A stretch of DNA of 64,000 bases, from assembly GCF_900188455.1 (NCBI RefSeq), contig NZ_FZOL01000022.1, positions 60,082 through 124,081 of the forward strand. The letters run 5' to 3'. This document shows positions 43,540 through 52,481 of this stretch, one piece after another. Position numbers and translations under genes: made by a program. Position 1 is the first letter of the stretch; each line of letters starts with the position of its first letter. The notes under the pieces were generated by a model. That model saw only the letters and a list, made by a program, of their open reading frames with translations. It was not told the DNA's origin and searched no databases. This stretch comes from Pseudomonas japonica. Lineage in GTDB: Bacteria > Pseudomonadota > Gammaproteobacteria > Pseudomonadales > Pseudomonadaceae.

Positions 43540-45693
43540 ATGAAGCGCCTCCTCCGCACCGGGTTTCTTGCCTTCGCCTGCATGGCTTTGAACCATGCCG
43601 GTGGTGCTGAACGGGAGCTCGCGTCGAAGGGCGCGGATGTACGCCTGGCAATCGACAGTGCCTTCAAGTGCGGTCCCAAGGCAGATATAAAAATCATCAC
43701 GGCATCCGCCGCCTATTTTGACCAGGGCGCACAGACGGTGCAGCAGTTGGTCAATACGGCAAGCGCCATGCTGGGTTTTGAATGCCCGCAGATGTCGCAT
43801 CTTGCTTTCACCGGACTGACAGACAGCGTTGTCGTGTTTGAAGCCGAAGCAAAGAAACAGCAGAAATGGGCACTGCAAACAGGCCCTGCCCCTCTGGAAG
43901 CACTGGCGCTGTTCTTCAGCCTTTATCAGCCTGATTTTTTCCACCTGGGCAGCGCGCAGCAAAAGCTGCAGAGCTATCGCAAAGTCACCGGGATTGAAAC
44001 GAGCTATCAGTACGAGGCTCTGGATGAACAGATAAAGCGGCTTTCCAGCATTATCGATGGCGACACCGAAAAGCTCCGCGCGTATCTCCAGGGGCAAGGC
44101 GGGAAATTCCAGAACTTTGAATCCGCCTTGAGCCACTACCAGGATGTGCTGACGACTATAAAGCGTTACGTCCCCGCGCAATACGAGGCATACAACGCGG
44201 TCTTCACCGAGGAAGCAAGCCGCTTGAAAGACCATTACTGGTCATCGCGCGTGGCTGTCCTGTTTGATAGCGAGAAGCCGCTGAAGGACATTATTGCGAA
44301 TGCGGTCGCCATGGCGAACGCGGCACCTTCCGGTGAGTTCAAACAGTACATGGACTCTCAGCTTGCCGCGTGGATCGGCGAAGAAACGACGCTCATCCAG
44401 GAGGATATAAACGACGCGCCACTCGATGAAGCAGCCTGGGCAGCCGGGTATCTAGCGGAACTGCCGTCGTCACAGGACGTGCAGGCATTGCCGCAAACCG
44501 CGGCCTTGATTGCCTCTTCGAAGGCCGCGCTCCCAGCCCGCGTGGCGCAAAGGATAGAAACCCTGCAAGCGCTGGCGGTCGAAGTCATCAAGGAATCGGG
44601 GGCCAGTTATGCGGATGTGGATACGATTCTGGAGACCGGCTTTTCGCTGGCGGGAGAGTTTGAAGAGTCCGGCTTCGCGGACGCAGGGCATAGCCTGCTG
44701 GCGGCGATGGTAAGCCATATCGAGCAGGTTCTGAGCGCCGGGCTGGAACAGTACAAACAGGATCTGACAGCGCTCGAACTCACGGACGAAAACGCCAGCG
44801 CCTTGCAGGAGCAGGCCGTTTCATTCCAGGAGCTCAGTACGCAATTTGCGGGTTTCGCGGCCTATCAGAAGGCCGCCGAGGACAGGCTGAGAGCAGATGG
44901 GAGCGACGTCGCGGAACGGGCGGCCCCGGCCCACAGCGGAGAGCCGGATGGGCAAGGCATACGTGCTTGTGACAGGGTGGCGGCTGACAGCCACGACCCG
45001 CAGAAGCTTGCGGCTGGCATCGACTTCGAGACAGCGGACATTGCCGGTTTTGACGTTGACGAAGCGTTGGATGCCTGTATCGCTGCCGTAGAGAACGATC
45101 CCAGCGATACCCGCCAGCAATTCCAGCTTGGTCGCCTGCTCTGGTTCACGGGTGATCAGGAGTCGGCGCGCGACTACATCGAGCTCGCGGCCTCGAAAGG
45201 CTATGCCGCCGCCGTCTATCTCCGCGCTGAAATGCTGCTGGCCACATCCGATGACCCGGATGCCTTCGTTGATGCCCTGAATCTATACAAGGCTTCAGGA
45301 GAAGCGGGCTATGCCAAAGGCCTTGTGATGGTCAAAGAGCTGAACCCGAACGGCATTGATTTCTACAAGGACATTCCGCCGCCAACGCCACAGGAAATTG
45401 TGCAGGCGTTGCCAGTAAGAGATGCCTCGTACGGGATACTGGGTGTCACCACATCCATCCGGGTTGTCGATGCGAAAGTAAAGGAATGCTTCCAGACATC
45501 GGCGACAGAATTCTTCTGCGAGTACATGGTGGTTGCCGAATGCGGCACCAGCGGAAGCATGGGAGAGGATCAGATGATCCAGTTCATGAATCAGATGATG
45601 AAATTCGCCTGTGATAACTCTATGGAGTATACGTTCAGTAAGTTCCGTAAGGTTGGCAGCAAGAAATGGCAGCAAATTGAAGAAGACATATAG
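43540..45693 (+). CDS. Large secreted protein of unknown function with Sel1/TPR-like region
   Basis: A 717-residue protein with an N-terminal signal (MKRLLRTGFLAFACMALNHA, cleavage near GGA-ER). Most of the protein is predicted helical and acidic. Residues about 505-605 (DTRQQFQLGRLLWFTGDQES, YAAAVYLRAEMLLATSDDPD, ALNLYKASGEAGYAKGL) look like Sel1/TPR repeats. The C-terminal part (KECFQTSATEFFCEYMVVAE) has several Cys. I do not recognise a family. It follows the lipoprotein by 17 bp and runs towards the DUF4926/Hint toxin pair, so it is a candidate periplasmic partner of that locus by position only. Confidence 0.75.
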   Translation: MKRLLRTGFLAFACMALNHAGGAERELASKGADVRLAIDSAFKCGPKADIKIITASAAYFDQGAQTVQQLVNTASAMLGFECPQMSHLAFTGLTDSVVVFEAEAKKQQKWALQTGPAPLEALALFFSLYQPDFFHLGSAQQKLQSYRKVTGIETSYQYEALDEQIKRLSSIIDGDTEKLRAYLQGQGGKFQNFESALSHYQDVLTTIKRYVPAQYEAYNAVFTEEASRLKDHYWSSRVAVLFDSEKPLKDIIANAVAMANAAPSGEFKQYMDSQLAAWIGEETTLIQEDINDAPLDEAAWAAGYLAELPSSQDVQALPQTAALIASSKAALPARVAQRIETLQALAVEVIKESGASYADVDTILETGFSLAGEFEESGFADAGHSLLAAMVSHIEQVLSAGLEQYKQDLTALELTDENASALQEQAVSFQELSTQFAGFAAYQKAAEDRLRADGSDVAERAAPAHSGEPDGQGIRACDRVAADSHDPQKLAAGIDFETADIAGFDVDEALDACIAAVENDPSDTRQQFQLGRLLWFTGDQESARDYIELAASKGYAAAVYLRAEMLLATSDDPDAFVDALNLYKASGEAGYAKGLVMVKELNPNGIDFYKDIPPPTPQEIVQALPVRDASYGILGVTTSIRVVDAKVKECFQTSATEFFCEYMVVAECGTSGSMGEDQMIQFMNQMMKFACDNSMEYTFSKFRKVGSKKWQQIEEDI

Positions 45694-45746
45694 TGAGAAA
45701 AAACCCCGAGCGCAGGTAAACGCCAGCCATAGGATATGGAAATAGA

Positions 45747-45947
45747 TCAGGGCTGGCCTGAGTCCTCTTTAAGCTCCAAAGCGGCCTCTGAAACTGTTAA
45801 AACCTCTAAAGACTCCCCATCCCCATCAACAAATTCGACCTCATAATGATCGCTATCCAGGCAAAGCAATACAACCCCGATACAGCCAGGAAAGACATGA
45901 GCCGATAGAGACTTTACTGCAACGACTACATCGTATTCCTTAAACAT
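45747..45947 (-). CDS. DUF4926 protein, candidate immunity factor
   Basis: A 66-residue cytoplasmic protein that fits the small beta-rich DUF4926 pattern: YDVVVAVKSLSAHVFPGCIG, VVLLCLDSDHYEVEFVDGDG, then LEVLTVSEAALEL. It starts 21 bp after the stop codon of the Hint-domain toxin gene on the same strand. DUF4926 genes are often neighbours of DUF6883 genes, which is how the toxin's C-terminus looks, so it is the best candidate for the cognate immunity protein. That role is inferred and not shown. Confidence 0.75.
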   Translation of the reverse strand: MFKEYDVVVAVKSLSAHVFPGCIGVVLLCLDSDHYEVEFVDGDGESLEVLTVSEAALELKEDSGQP

Positions 45948-45968
45948 GTAATGACTTCCGACGCTGAT

Positions 45969-47618
45969 TCATTTTTTTGCAGGAATGGCCGTTACAAGCC
46001 GAACCACTCCATCGGTGTTTCTAATCCAGCTGAATTTTACATCGATAACTCTTCCATTCGCACCTTTGATTGGGATTATTTGATTAAATTTTTGACCGTA
46101 CTGGGTCAGGGCTGTTTTTACTGATTTTTTCTCGTCAAAAACAATTTGCCTGGACAGGTCAGCAGCATTTCCATTATTGAAGCCTAACGCTTGATCAAAC
46201 CACTTCGCCTTACTGCCGCCGACTGGATGGTCTTTGTTTAATAGATACCTGTCCAGTTTTTCATTTACGCTTGCGCGAGTGATGCTGCCTGTTGCGCTAG
46301 AGTCATGACATTCATTATGTACCCACACCGAGCTTTTGTTGCTGTTGCCAATACCACTTACAAAGTAAGTTCGATAATCGCTCACACTGAGGTTATAGGC
46401 AGTCAGTGAAGCTTTTTTAACGCTTGCACCAAGAACCTCTACAATCGTGCCGAATGAGGTGAGTAGAAAGTCGCCAGCCTTTAAGTATTGCGCCTCTACC
46501 CACCTACCCGTTGCATTTGTGCCCGCTTTTTCATGGCGCGTTGACCTGTTCTCTTCAACCCCATGGTTGCTGACATAAAACGGATGAATGCGATTCGAGA
46601 TAATTGTCTGCGTTTCGCCACTCTCCGGATTGCGAACCGTGACCTCGACGGACTCATCATACATATTGGAATAATGTGCCGTGACAGGTTTCCAGTCCAT
46701 GTCACCCGTGTATTCGTTTCTTGACCAGACATAATCCTGCCCAGCCACCAGTGACTTGATAGCCCGCAGGCCCTCCCTGGTTAAAACCTGGGTATCACCA
46801 TGAAATGAGCACGTACACTTCCCAGCGAGATCGCATCGTTGAAAATTCTTACTCGCCTGATTGAAGGCGGTAGTGATTTTCTTCTGCTGCTGGGCAGCGT
46901 TGAATTTCTTTCTCAGTGAGTCCTGTATTTTTTTAGCCGATGCCTGCGCGGCCTGACGCTGGGTCGCGAGCTCTTTGGTCTTGAACTGTTTGCCCGGCTG
47001 GTACGCCGCGATATTTTTTGCACCAGAACTGGCTTTGAACTTTTCGCTGAGAGTAAGAACCCTCACAGGTTGAGGAGTACTGGCTTTCCCAGAGGTGACA
47101 CGTTGCTTTTGCAGGAAGTCCTGCTTGAGCCGCAGTAATCGCTCCTGTCTGTTTTTTTCCAACCCCTGTTGTTTCAGGGCACTCCGGTCAACGGCCTGTT
47201 GCTTTGCGAAAACCTGGTCTTTGGCCGCTTTCCTGAATTCTGATTCGGCCCGTTGTGAACTCGCTTGTCGCTGACGATCCAAGGCCAACTGACGCTGCTG
47301 CATGGCCTGATCACGCTGCAGTTGCATAGTGCGCTGGGCGTCCTGTTGCCGCGCCCGCATGATCCTCTGCTGCTCTGCCTGCTGCTGGCGTATGGCGGCT
47401 TGTTGCTGACGGGCTTGATCCTGTTGCCGTCGCATCTGTTCCTGCTGGCGCTGCATCTGCATTTGCTGTTGCTGCTGTTGCTGCTGCATCTGTTGCTGGC
47501 GCTGCATTTGCTGCTGGCCGTAGTAGCTGTCATAACGCTGGGCCAACGCGCTCCCACCCATGATCATGGCCATCAGCAAGGCCAGCGTGAAGGTGATTCG
47601 AAAACGGGACAGCCGCAT
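45969..47618 (-). CDS. Secreted Hint-domain polymorphic toxin with DUF6883-like C-terminus
   Basis: A 549-residue modular protein. Residues 1-27 are a Sec signal (TLALLMAMIMGGSALA-Q). Residues 34-130 are extremely Gln/Arg/Met-rich, likely coiled coil, and 130-260 are a Lys-rich helical spacer. Residues 268-435 are a PT-Hint (intein-like) domain: catalytic Cys270 in CTCSFHGDTQVLT, His345 in NRIHPFYV, and the terminal block YFVSGIGNSNKSSVWVHN (Asn435). Hint domains self-cleave at that Asn, which would release residues 436-549. This part (EKLDRYLLNKDHPVGGSKAK, ALTQYGQKFNQIIPIKG, VVRLVTAIP) resembles DUF6883. ATG 47618 follows AGAGG. The DUF4926 gene downstream is the likely immunity partner. Confidence 0.85.
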   Translation of the reverse strand: MRLSRFRITFTLALLMAMIMGGSALAQRYDSYYGQQQMQRQQQMQQQQQQQQMQMQRQQEQMRRQQDQARQQQAAIRQQQAEQQRIMRARQQDAQRTMQLQRDQAMQQRQLALDRQRQASSQRAESEFRKAAKDQVFAKQQAVDRSALKQQGLEKNRQERLLRLKQDFLQKQRVTSGKASTPQPVRVLTLSEKFKASSGAKNIAAYQPGKQFKTKELATQRQAAQASAKKIQDSLRKKFNAAQQQKKITTAFNQASKNFQRCDLAGKCTCSFHGDTQVLTREGLRAIKSLVAGQDYVWSRNEYTGDMDWKPVTAHYSNMYDESVEVTVRNPESGETQTIISNRIHPFYVSNHGVEENRSTRHEKAGTNATGRWVEAQYLKAGDFLLTSFGTIVEVLGASVKKASLTAYNLSVSDYRTYFVSGIGNSNKSSVWVHNECHDSSATGSITRASVNEKLDRYLLNKDHPVGGSKAKWFDQALGFNNGNAADLSRQIVFDEKKSVKTALTQYGQKFNQIIPIKGANGRVIDVKFSWIRNTDGVVRLVTAIPAKK

Positions 47619-47880
47619 GGTGTGCCCTCTTCCGCGTTGCGCGGTCACATGACGTTTCGTGGCCAGATGTCAGGATCACGCCAATCAGGTCATAGCGCAG
47701 GCCATCGCCTCGCCGTGCGCATGGCTTTCAGCGTAGCAGCGCCTCAGGCTCCATACGATTGGAAGGGCTTAAAAGGCAAGCCCGGTCAGGCTCACCCGGA
47801 GTGCGCCGATCCATCCGAACACCGTCGCAAATCGGTACGAAACTTCACCCTCCTCCGACTTTTATGTAGGCAATTTCCCA
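47619..47880. other. Intergenic region upstream of the toxin gene
   Basis: About 260 bp with no supported gene. It should hold the promoter of the leftward toxin gene. No repeat or operator was recognised. Confidence 0.4.
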
Positions 47881-47934
47881 AGCATACTTCCCGGCCGTAT
47901 CAGCCGTTGCGCTCTGTGGAAATGCTGCCTAGTC

Positions 47935-48131
47935 TTCGCCGGTCGTTGCACATCGACGACCGGCTTTGACAGGCCGTTTTCATAGGCGCCGGCTGCTATG
48001 GCAGCTGTGCGTGAGGGCGCATTCGTGCGCGCCGGGGTACCTATGACTCGGTCTGTCAACCCACGTACAGTTGCCACCCTTCTGTTTGACAGCAGGTTGG
48101 TGGTAATCCCTTCACTCATAGGATTACACCC
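47935..48131 (+). promoter_or_regulatory. Candidate structured leader or multicopy element before the DUF3077 gene
   Basis: This stretch contains nested inverted repeats, such as GCCGGTCGT...ACGACCGGC (47938-47964) and GGCGCGCACGAATGCGCCC-type complementarity near 48013-48038. A conserved-looking ACAGTTGCCACCCT block (48067-48080) and GGTGGTAATC follow just before the gene. Similar sequence precedes DUF3077 genes in other pseudomonads, as I recall. A 14-bp ACAGTTGCCACCCT match also occurs at 42196-42209. Confidence 0.4.
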
Positions 48132-48368
48132 ATGAAAAAGCACGTCCCCGACCCACCCCCAGTGATGACCATCCGCGAAGGTCTCTGCCCCGAAGAGGCC
48201 ATCCGCCTCGCCGGCCAGCACCTCGAGAAAGCCATCGACCACGCCAACGAGGCGACCGAAGACCTGCCCACCAAACAGCGCTGGCTGATCCAGGATTCCA
48301 TCCTGCAGATGCAGATCACCCGGGCGCTGCTGAAGGCGTCCGCAACCGGCACCTCGGTAGTGATCTGA
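48132..48368 (+). CDS. DUF3077-family small protein
   Basis: A 78-residue protein of the Pseudomonas-specific DUF3077 type (REGLCPEEAIRLAGQHLEKAIDHANEA, then RWLIQDSILQMQITRALLKAS). It is helical and cytoplasmic. AGGA precedes the ATG by 8 bases. Function is unknown. It marks the end of the lower-G+C toxin locus. Confidence 0.75.
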   Translation: MKKHVPDPPPVMTIREGLCPEEAIRLAGQHLEKAIDHANEATEDLPTKQRWLIQDSILQMQITRALLKASATGTSVVI

Positions 48369-48371
48369 CCG

Positions 48372-48431
48372 CCCCATCGCTGGCAAGCGGCGTTCTGCTT
48401 GCCAGCGATTGGCATGGGTATCTACACAATT
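48372..48431. repeat. REP hairpin joined to GTATCTACAC terminal motif
   Basis: A perfect hairpin (TCGCTGGCAAG...CTTGCCAGCGA) directly after the DUF3077 stop is followed by ATGGGTATCTACACAATTTT, the outer-end motif of the dispersed palindromic element, without its inner modules. Confidence 0.7.
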
Positions 48432-48464
48432 TTGGCAGCCTCGATGCGGCCCGAACGTCTCCCC

Positions 48465-49709
48465 CTACTCGACCCTCAGCAACTTGATCGTCGCCTGCGC
48501 CCAAGGCTGCCACTGCGCGCTGCCCGGCCGCTTGCCCACCGCGCACAGCACATAGACCCCCGGCATCATCGGCGTGGCCCGATCCATCAACGGCTGCTTC
48601 AGCACCGACTCCGCCTCGCCATAGCCCTTGGGCTGCTCGCACGGCGTCTCGTCGGCCGGACCGATCTTGTAGCGGATACTCTCGAACGACTCGTCGATCA
48701 ACATGCCCCAGCGCACCGGCATGCGCTCGCCCGCGACCTTCGGGTCGACCGGTTTGCTGTCACCATGGCCCTGGCGGTGGATGACGATGCCGGTGCCCGG
48801 ATCCAGACTGGAAGGATCGAACGATCCATCGGCCTTGAACGCTTCGACCAAATGCTCGATCGAAGCGAAATAGGAAGTTCCCAACTTGCCAACCGGCTGC
48901 CCGCCTTCGATCTCGCAGGGTTTCCCCGAGCCACAACCCTCCTCGCGCAGACCGGTGGAATGCACGCCGATGATCGCCCACTCGCCCCTGACGAAGATCG
49001 GTGCCCCGGAAGACCCGCCGTAAAGACCAATGCACGCATTGGGATTGGCACCCGGCCAGAACCAGGGCACGTCCTTTCGCGGTTCGACCTCAATCACGGT
49101 TTCGAACAGCGCGGCAGGTTGCCGGCTCGAACACTCGGAATAACGCAGGTAATGGTCGCGGAACAGCCCGATCGGTATATGCGCGATATCGATATCAGGA
49201 ACAGCGCCTTCAAGGGCTCGCACGCGCAAGGGTTTGAAACCCCGCGCGAGCATCTGGCCGTAGGTTTCGCCCAGTTGCTGCACGCCAACGTCGGTCGACT
49301 TCAGGGTCGAATACAGGATCCTGACGATGGGAATACGAACATGCTGATCCTTGTTGTCGTGGAAGTACGAAGGCGTGAAAAACCAGCCCTCGCCCATCGG
49401 CCGATCCATGACCACCTCGTTATCGCCCGTCAACCCCGCGGCACAATGGCCCGCGGTCAGGATAAGCGCCGGCTTGTCCGGATCCGGGGTATCGCTGCCG
49501 GCCACCAGCGTTGCCGTGCAGGACCAGCCGATACCGATGGTACCTTTCAACTGGCCGACGGAAAAAAAGCGCTCCGACGTCACGTCATGCGCGGACAACA
49601 GCGGCGCCAGTTCCACGTTCGCCGGCGCAGGCTGGTTGAGCAGGTCCGACCAGGTCAGTTGGGCGTACAACGCGCAAAGCGCGGCGCCGCAAGCGGGCAG
49701 TCGTTTCAT
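48465..49709 (-). CDS. Secreted trypsin-like serine protease domain protein
   Basis: A 414-residue protein with a short signal peptide (MKRLPACGAALCALYAQLTW). The chymotrypsin-fold triad is visible: His in ALILTAGHCAAG, Asp in LKSTDVGVQQL and Ser in YGGSSGAPIFV. Several Cys pairs suggest disulfides (SCTATL, YSECSS, NACIGL, EEGCGSGKPCE). The C-terminal 120 residues (FDPSSLDPGTGIVIHRQGHG onward) are a separate region of unknown role. ATG 49709 follows GGGAG. It is a single gene; the target is unknown. Confidence 0.85.
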   Translation of the reverse strand: MKRLPACGAALCALYAQLTWSDLLNQPAPANVELAPLLSAHDVTSERFFSVGQLKGTIGIGWSCTATLVAGSDTPDPDKPALILTAGHCAAGLTGDNEVVMDRPMGEGWFFTPSYFHDNKDQHVRIPIVRILYSTLKSTDVGVQQLGETYGQMLARGFKPLRVRALEGAVPDIDIAHIPIGLFRDHYLRYSECSSRQPAALFETVIEVEPRKDVPWFWPGANPNACIGLYGGSSGAPIFVRGEWAIIGVHSTGLREEGCGSGKPCEIEGGQPVGKLGTSYFASIEHLVEAFKADGSFDPSSLDPGTGIVIHRQGHGDSKPVDPKVAGERMPVRWGMLIDESFESIRYKIGPADETPCEQPKGYGEAESVLKQPLMDRATPMMPGVYVLCAVGKRPGSAQWQPWAQATIKLLRVE

Positions 49710-49903
49710 GGTGGTCTCCCTTGGTTTCAGCGCTCCCGGTGGAAACGCTGATGCCATTGAACAGGGAGCGCCCTCGCCCGTCAGCCTGACAGAAGTACCA
49801 GGTAGGGCCCCGCTGGCAGCTGGCGGGTGCAGGTTTCATGGCCGCTTCGCACCCGTTCGCGAGTAAACTCGCTCCACCGTGCCGCCTCCCTTATTCACAA
49901 CCC

Positions 49904-50818
49904 ATGACCAGCACCCCGATCCCCATCCTCGACCTCGGCCGCGACTACGACCAGCGCTACGCCGACGCCGACCTGCACTACGACGCCCATGGCCACCTGT
50001 CCGCCGTGTTCGGGCGCAATGTCGCCGTGCACCGCCACGATCGCTTCTTCCAGCTCCACTACATGACCAAGGGTCAGGTCCACGTCTACCTCGACGACAC
50101 CCCTTATCGCCTGCACGGTCCGATGCTGTTCTTCACCCCGCCGGGCATCCCCCATGCCTTCGTCACCGATGCCGAATGCGAAGGCCATGTGATCACCCTG
50201 CGCCAACCCTGGGTCTGGCAGATGTTCAGCGACGGCAAGCGCGCCCCGGACCCGCGCCTGGAGATCCCCCTGTGCGTCAGCCTCGCCGACCTGCCCGGCG
50301 AACTGGCCGCCGAGGCCACGCAGATCGACCAGCTGTTCCACCTGCTGCAACGGGAATTTCGCGCCGACCTGCCCGGTCGCGAACTGAACCTGCAGGCCCT
50401 GGTGCGGCTGATTCTGGTCACCCTCCTGCGCCTGGCCGGCAACGCCCAACCCGACTGGCAGGTCAACCGCCCCGACCTGCTGCTGTTCCACCGCTTCAAC
50501 CTGCTGGTGGAACAGCATTTCCACGAGCACTGGCCGATGCCGAACTACGCCGAACTGCTGGGCCTGACCACCGCGCGCCTGAACCTGGTCTGCCGGCGCA
50601 TCGCGCAGATGTCGGCCAAGCGCGTGGTCTGGGAGCGACAGGCACAGGAGGCTCGGCGCCTGCTGCTGCACAGCGGGATGTCGATCAACGAGATCTGCTA
50701 CGAACTGGGGTTCAAGGACCCGGGGTATTTTTCGCGGTTCTTTACTCAGCAGGTGGGGATGAGTCCGCGGGACTACCGTGCCGAGAACCTTACGAAAAAT
50801 ACAAGTTTTCCAGCCTAA
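49904..50818 (+). CDS. hpaA: AraC-family regulator HpaA
   Basis: A 304-residue regulator with an N-terminal cupin-like sensor (VAVHRHDRFFQLHYMTKGQVHVYLDD, MLFFTPPGIPHAFVT) and a C-terminal double HTH (ARRLLLHSGMSINEICYELG, FKDPGYFSRFFTQQVGMSPRDYR). It lies 84 bp upstream of hpaB and matches HpaA, the 4-hydroxyphenylacetate-responsive activator of hpaBC. ATG 49904 is preferred over an upstream ATG because it begins at the conserved domain. Confidence 0.88.
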   Translation: MTSTPIPILDLGRDYDQRYADADLHYDAHGHLSAVFGRNVAVHRHDRFFQLHYMTKGQVHVYLDDTPYRLHGPMLFFTPPGIPHAFVTDAECEGHVITLRQPWVWQMFSDGKRAPDPRLEIPLCVSLADLPGELAAEATQIDQLFHLLQREFRADLPGRELNLQALVRLILVTLLRLAGNAQPDWQVNRPDLLLFHRFNLLVEQHFHEHWPMPNYAELLGLTTARLNLVCRRIAQMSAKRVVWERQAQEARRLLLHSGMSINEICYELGFKDPGYFSRFFTQQVGMSPRDYRAENLTKNTSFPA

Positions 50819-50902
50819 GCGTCATTCAGCGCTGAACTCCGCCACTTCATCATGCTGACCAGCCCCCAAGGCTTCCGATAACTACAATCAGCGGAGACCA
50901 GC

Positions 50903-52468
50903 ATGCCCCCTGCCCTGCCCGAGACCACCCGTCCGTTCACCGGCGCCGAGTACCTCGAAAGCCTGCGTGACGATCGCGAAATCTACATCTACGGCGACCG
51001 CGTCAAGGACGTCACCACCCACCCGGCGTTCCGCAACTCGGCGGCCTCCATCGCCCGCCTCTACGACGCCCTGCACGATCCCGAGCACCACGAGCAATTG
51101 TGCTGGCCGACCGACACCGGCAACGGCGGCTACACCCACAAGTTCTTCCGCATCGCCGAAACCGCCGAGCAACTGCGCGAGCAGCGCGACGCCATCGCCG
51201 CCTGGGCGCGCCTGTCCTATGGCTGGATGGGACGCACGCCGGACTACAAGGCGGCCTTCGGCGCGGTGCTCGGCGCCAACCCGGAGTTCTACGGCGAATA
51301 CGCGGACAACGCCCGCGCCTGGTACAAGCGCATCCAGGAATCCTGCCTGTACCTCAACCACGCCATCGTCAACCCGCCGATCGATCGCGACAAACCGAGC
51401 GACGAGGTCAAGGACGTGTTCATCCGCGCAGTCCGCGAGGTGGAAGGCGGGATCATCGTCAAGGGCGCCAAGGTGGTGGCGACCAACTCGGCCCTGACCC
51501 ACTACAACTTCATCGGCTTCGGCTCGGCCCAGGTCATGGGCGACGATCCGGACTTCGCCCTGATGTTCCTCGCACCGATGAACAGCCCCGGCCTGAAGCT
51601 GATCTGCCGCCCGTCCTACGAGCTGCAGGCCGGCCTGACCGGCTCGCCGTTCGACTACCCGCTGTCGAGCCGCTTCGACGAGAACGACGCGATCCTGATC
51701 CTCGACGATGTTTTCGTGCCCTGGGAGAACGTGCTGGTCTACCGCGACTACGAGCGTTGCCGCCGCTTCGCCAGCGCCGGCGGGTTCGGCCGCCTGTACC
51801 CGATGCAGGGCTGCACGCGCCTGGCGGTCAAGCTGGACTTCATCTCGGGCCTGCTGACCAAGGCCCTGGAATGCACCGGTTCGCTGGAGTTTCGCGGGGT
51901 GTCGGCGCAGGTCGGCGAGGTGATCGCCTGGCGCAACCTGTTCTGGTCGCTGACCGACGCCATGTGCGGCGCGCCGGAGCGCCAGGACAGCTGGAGCACC
52001 CCGGCGCTGCTGCCGAGCAACCAGGCCCAGCAGGTCTACCGGGTGATGGCGCCGACCGCCTACCCGGCGATCAAGAAGATCATCGAGCAGACCGTGGCCA
52101 GCGGCCTGATCTACCTGCCCAGCGGCGTGCGCGACTTCGCCAACCCGGAGCTGGACAAGTACCTCGCCACCTACTGCCGCGGCTCGGGCGGCATGGATCA
52201 CCATCAGCGGGTGAAGATCCTCAAGCTGCTGTGGGACGCCATCGGCAGCGAGTTCGGCGGCCGTCACGAGTTGTACGAAATCAACTACGCCGGCAACCAG
52301 GACGACATCCGCCTGCAGACCCTGGCCTACGCCCGCGCCAGCGGCGCCATGGCGGGCATGCAGGGCCTGGTCGAGCAGTGCCTGTCCGACTACGACGAGC
52401 AAGGCTGGACCGTGCCGCACCTGCACAACCCGACCGATATCAATGCCCTCGACGGCATCCGCCAGTAA
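50903..52468 (+). CDS. hpaB: 4-hydroxyphenylacetate 3-monooxygenase, oxygenase component
   Basis: A 521-residue FADH2-dependent monooxygenase converting 4-hydroxyphenylacetate to homoprotocatechuate. Typical HpaB segments are FTGAEYLESLRDDREIYIYG, YGWMGRTPDYKAAFG, GAKVVATNSALTHYNFIG, DDVFVPWENVLVYRD and YLPSGVRDFANPELDKYLATYCRGS. It works with the flavin reductase HpaC encoded 13 bp downstream. The ring-cleavage genes of the pathway are not in this window. Confidence 0.95.
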   Translation: MPPALPETTRPFTGAEYLESLRDDREIYIYGDRVKDVTTHPAFRNSAASIARLYDALHDPEHHEQLCWPTDTGNGGYTHKFFRIAETAEQLREQRDAIAAWARLSYGWMGRTPDYKAAFGAVLGANPEFYGEYADNARAWYKRIQESCLYLNHAIVNPPIDRDKPSDEVKDVFIRAVREVEGGIIVKGAKVVATNSALTHYNFIGFGSAQVMGDDPDFALMFLAPMNSPGLKLICRPSYELQAGLTGSPFDYPLSSRFDENDAILILDDVFVPWENVLVYRDYERCRRFASAGGFGRLYPMQGCTRLAVKLDFISGLLTKALECTGSLEFRGVSAQVGEVIAWRNLFWSLTDAMCGAPERQDSWSTPALLPSNQAQQVYRVMAPTAYPAIKKIIEQTVASGLIYLPSGVRDFANPELDKYLATYCRGSGGMDHHQRVKILKLLWDAIGSEFGGRHELYEINYAGNQDDIRLQTLAYARASGAMAGMQGLVEQCLSDYDEQGWTVPHLHNPTDINALDGIRQ

Positions 52469-52481
52469 CCGGAGATCCGTG

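Noticed and set aside
42196..48080. The 14-bp direct match (ACAGTTGCCACCCT) at both ends of the toxin locus as attachment sites
   Set aside because: There is no integrase or tRNA, and the block seems to belong to a multicopy element upstream of DUF3077 genes, so an att-site reading is not supported.
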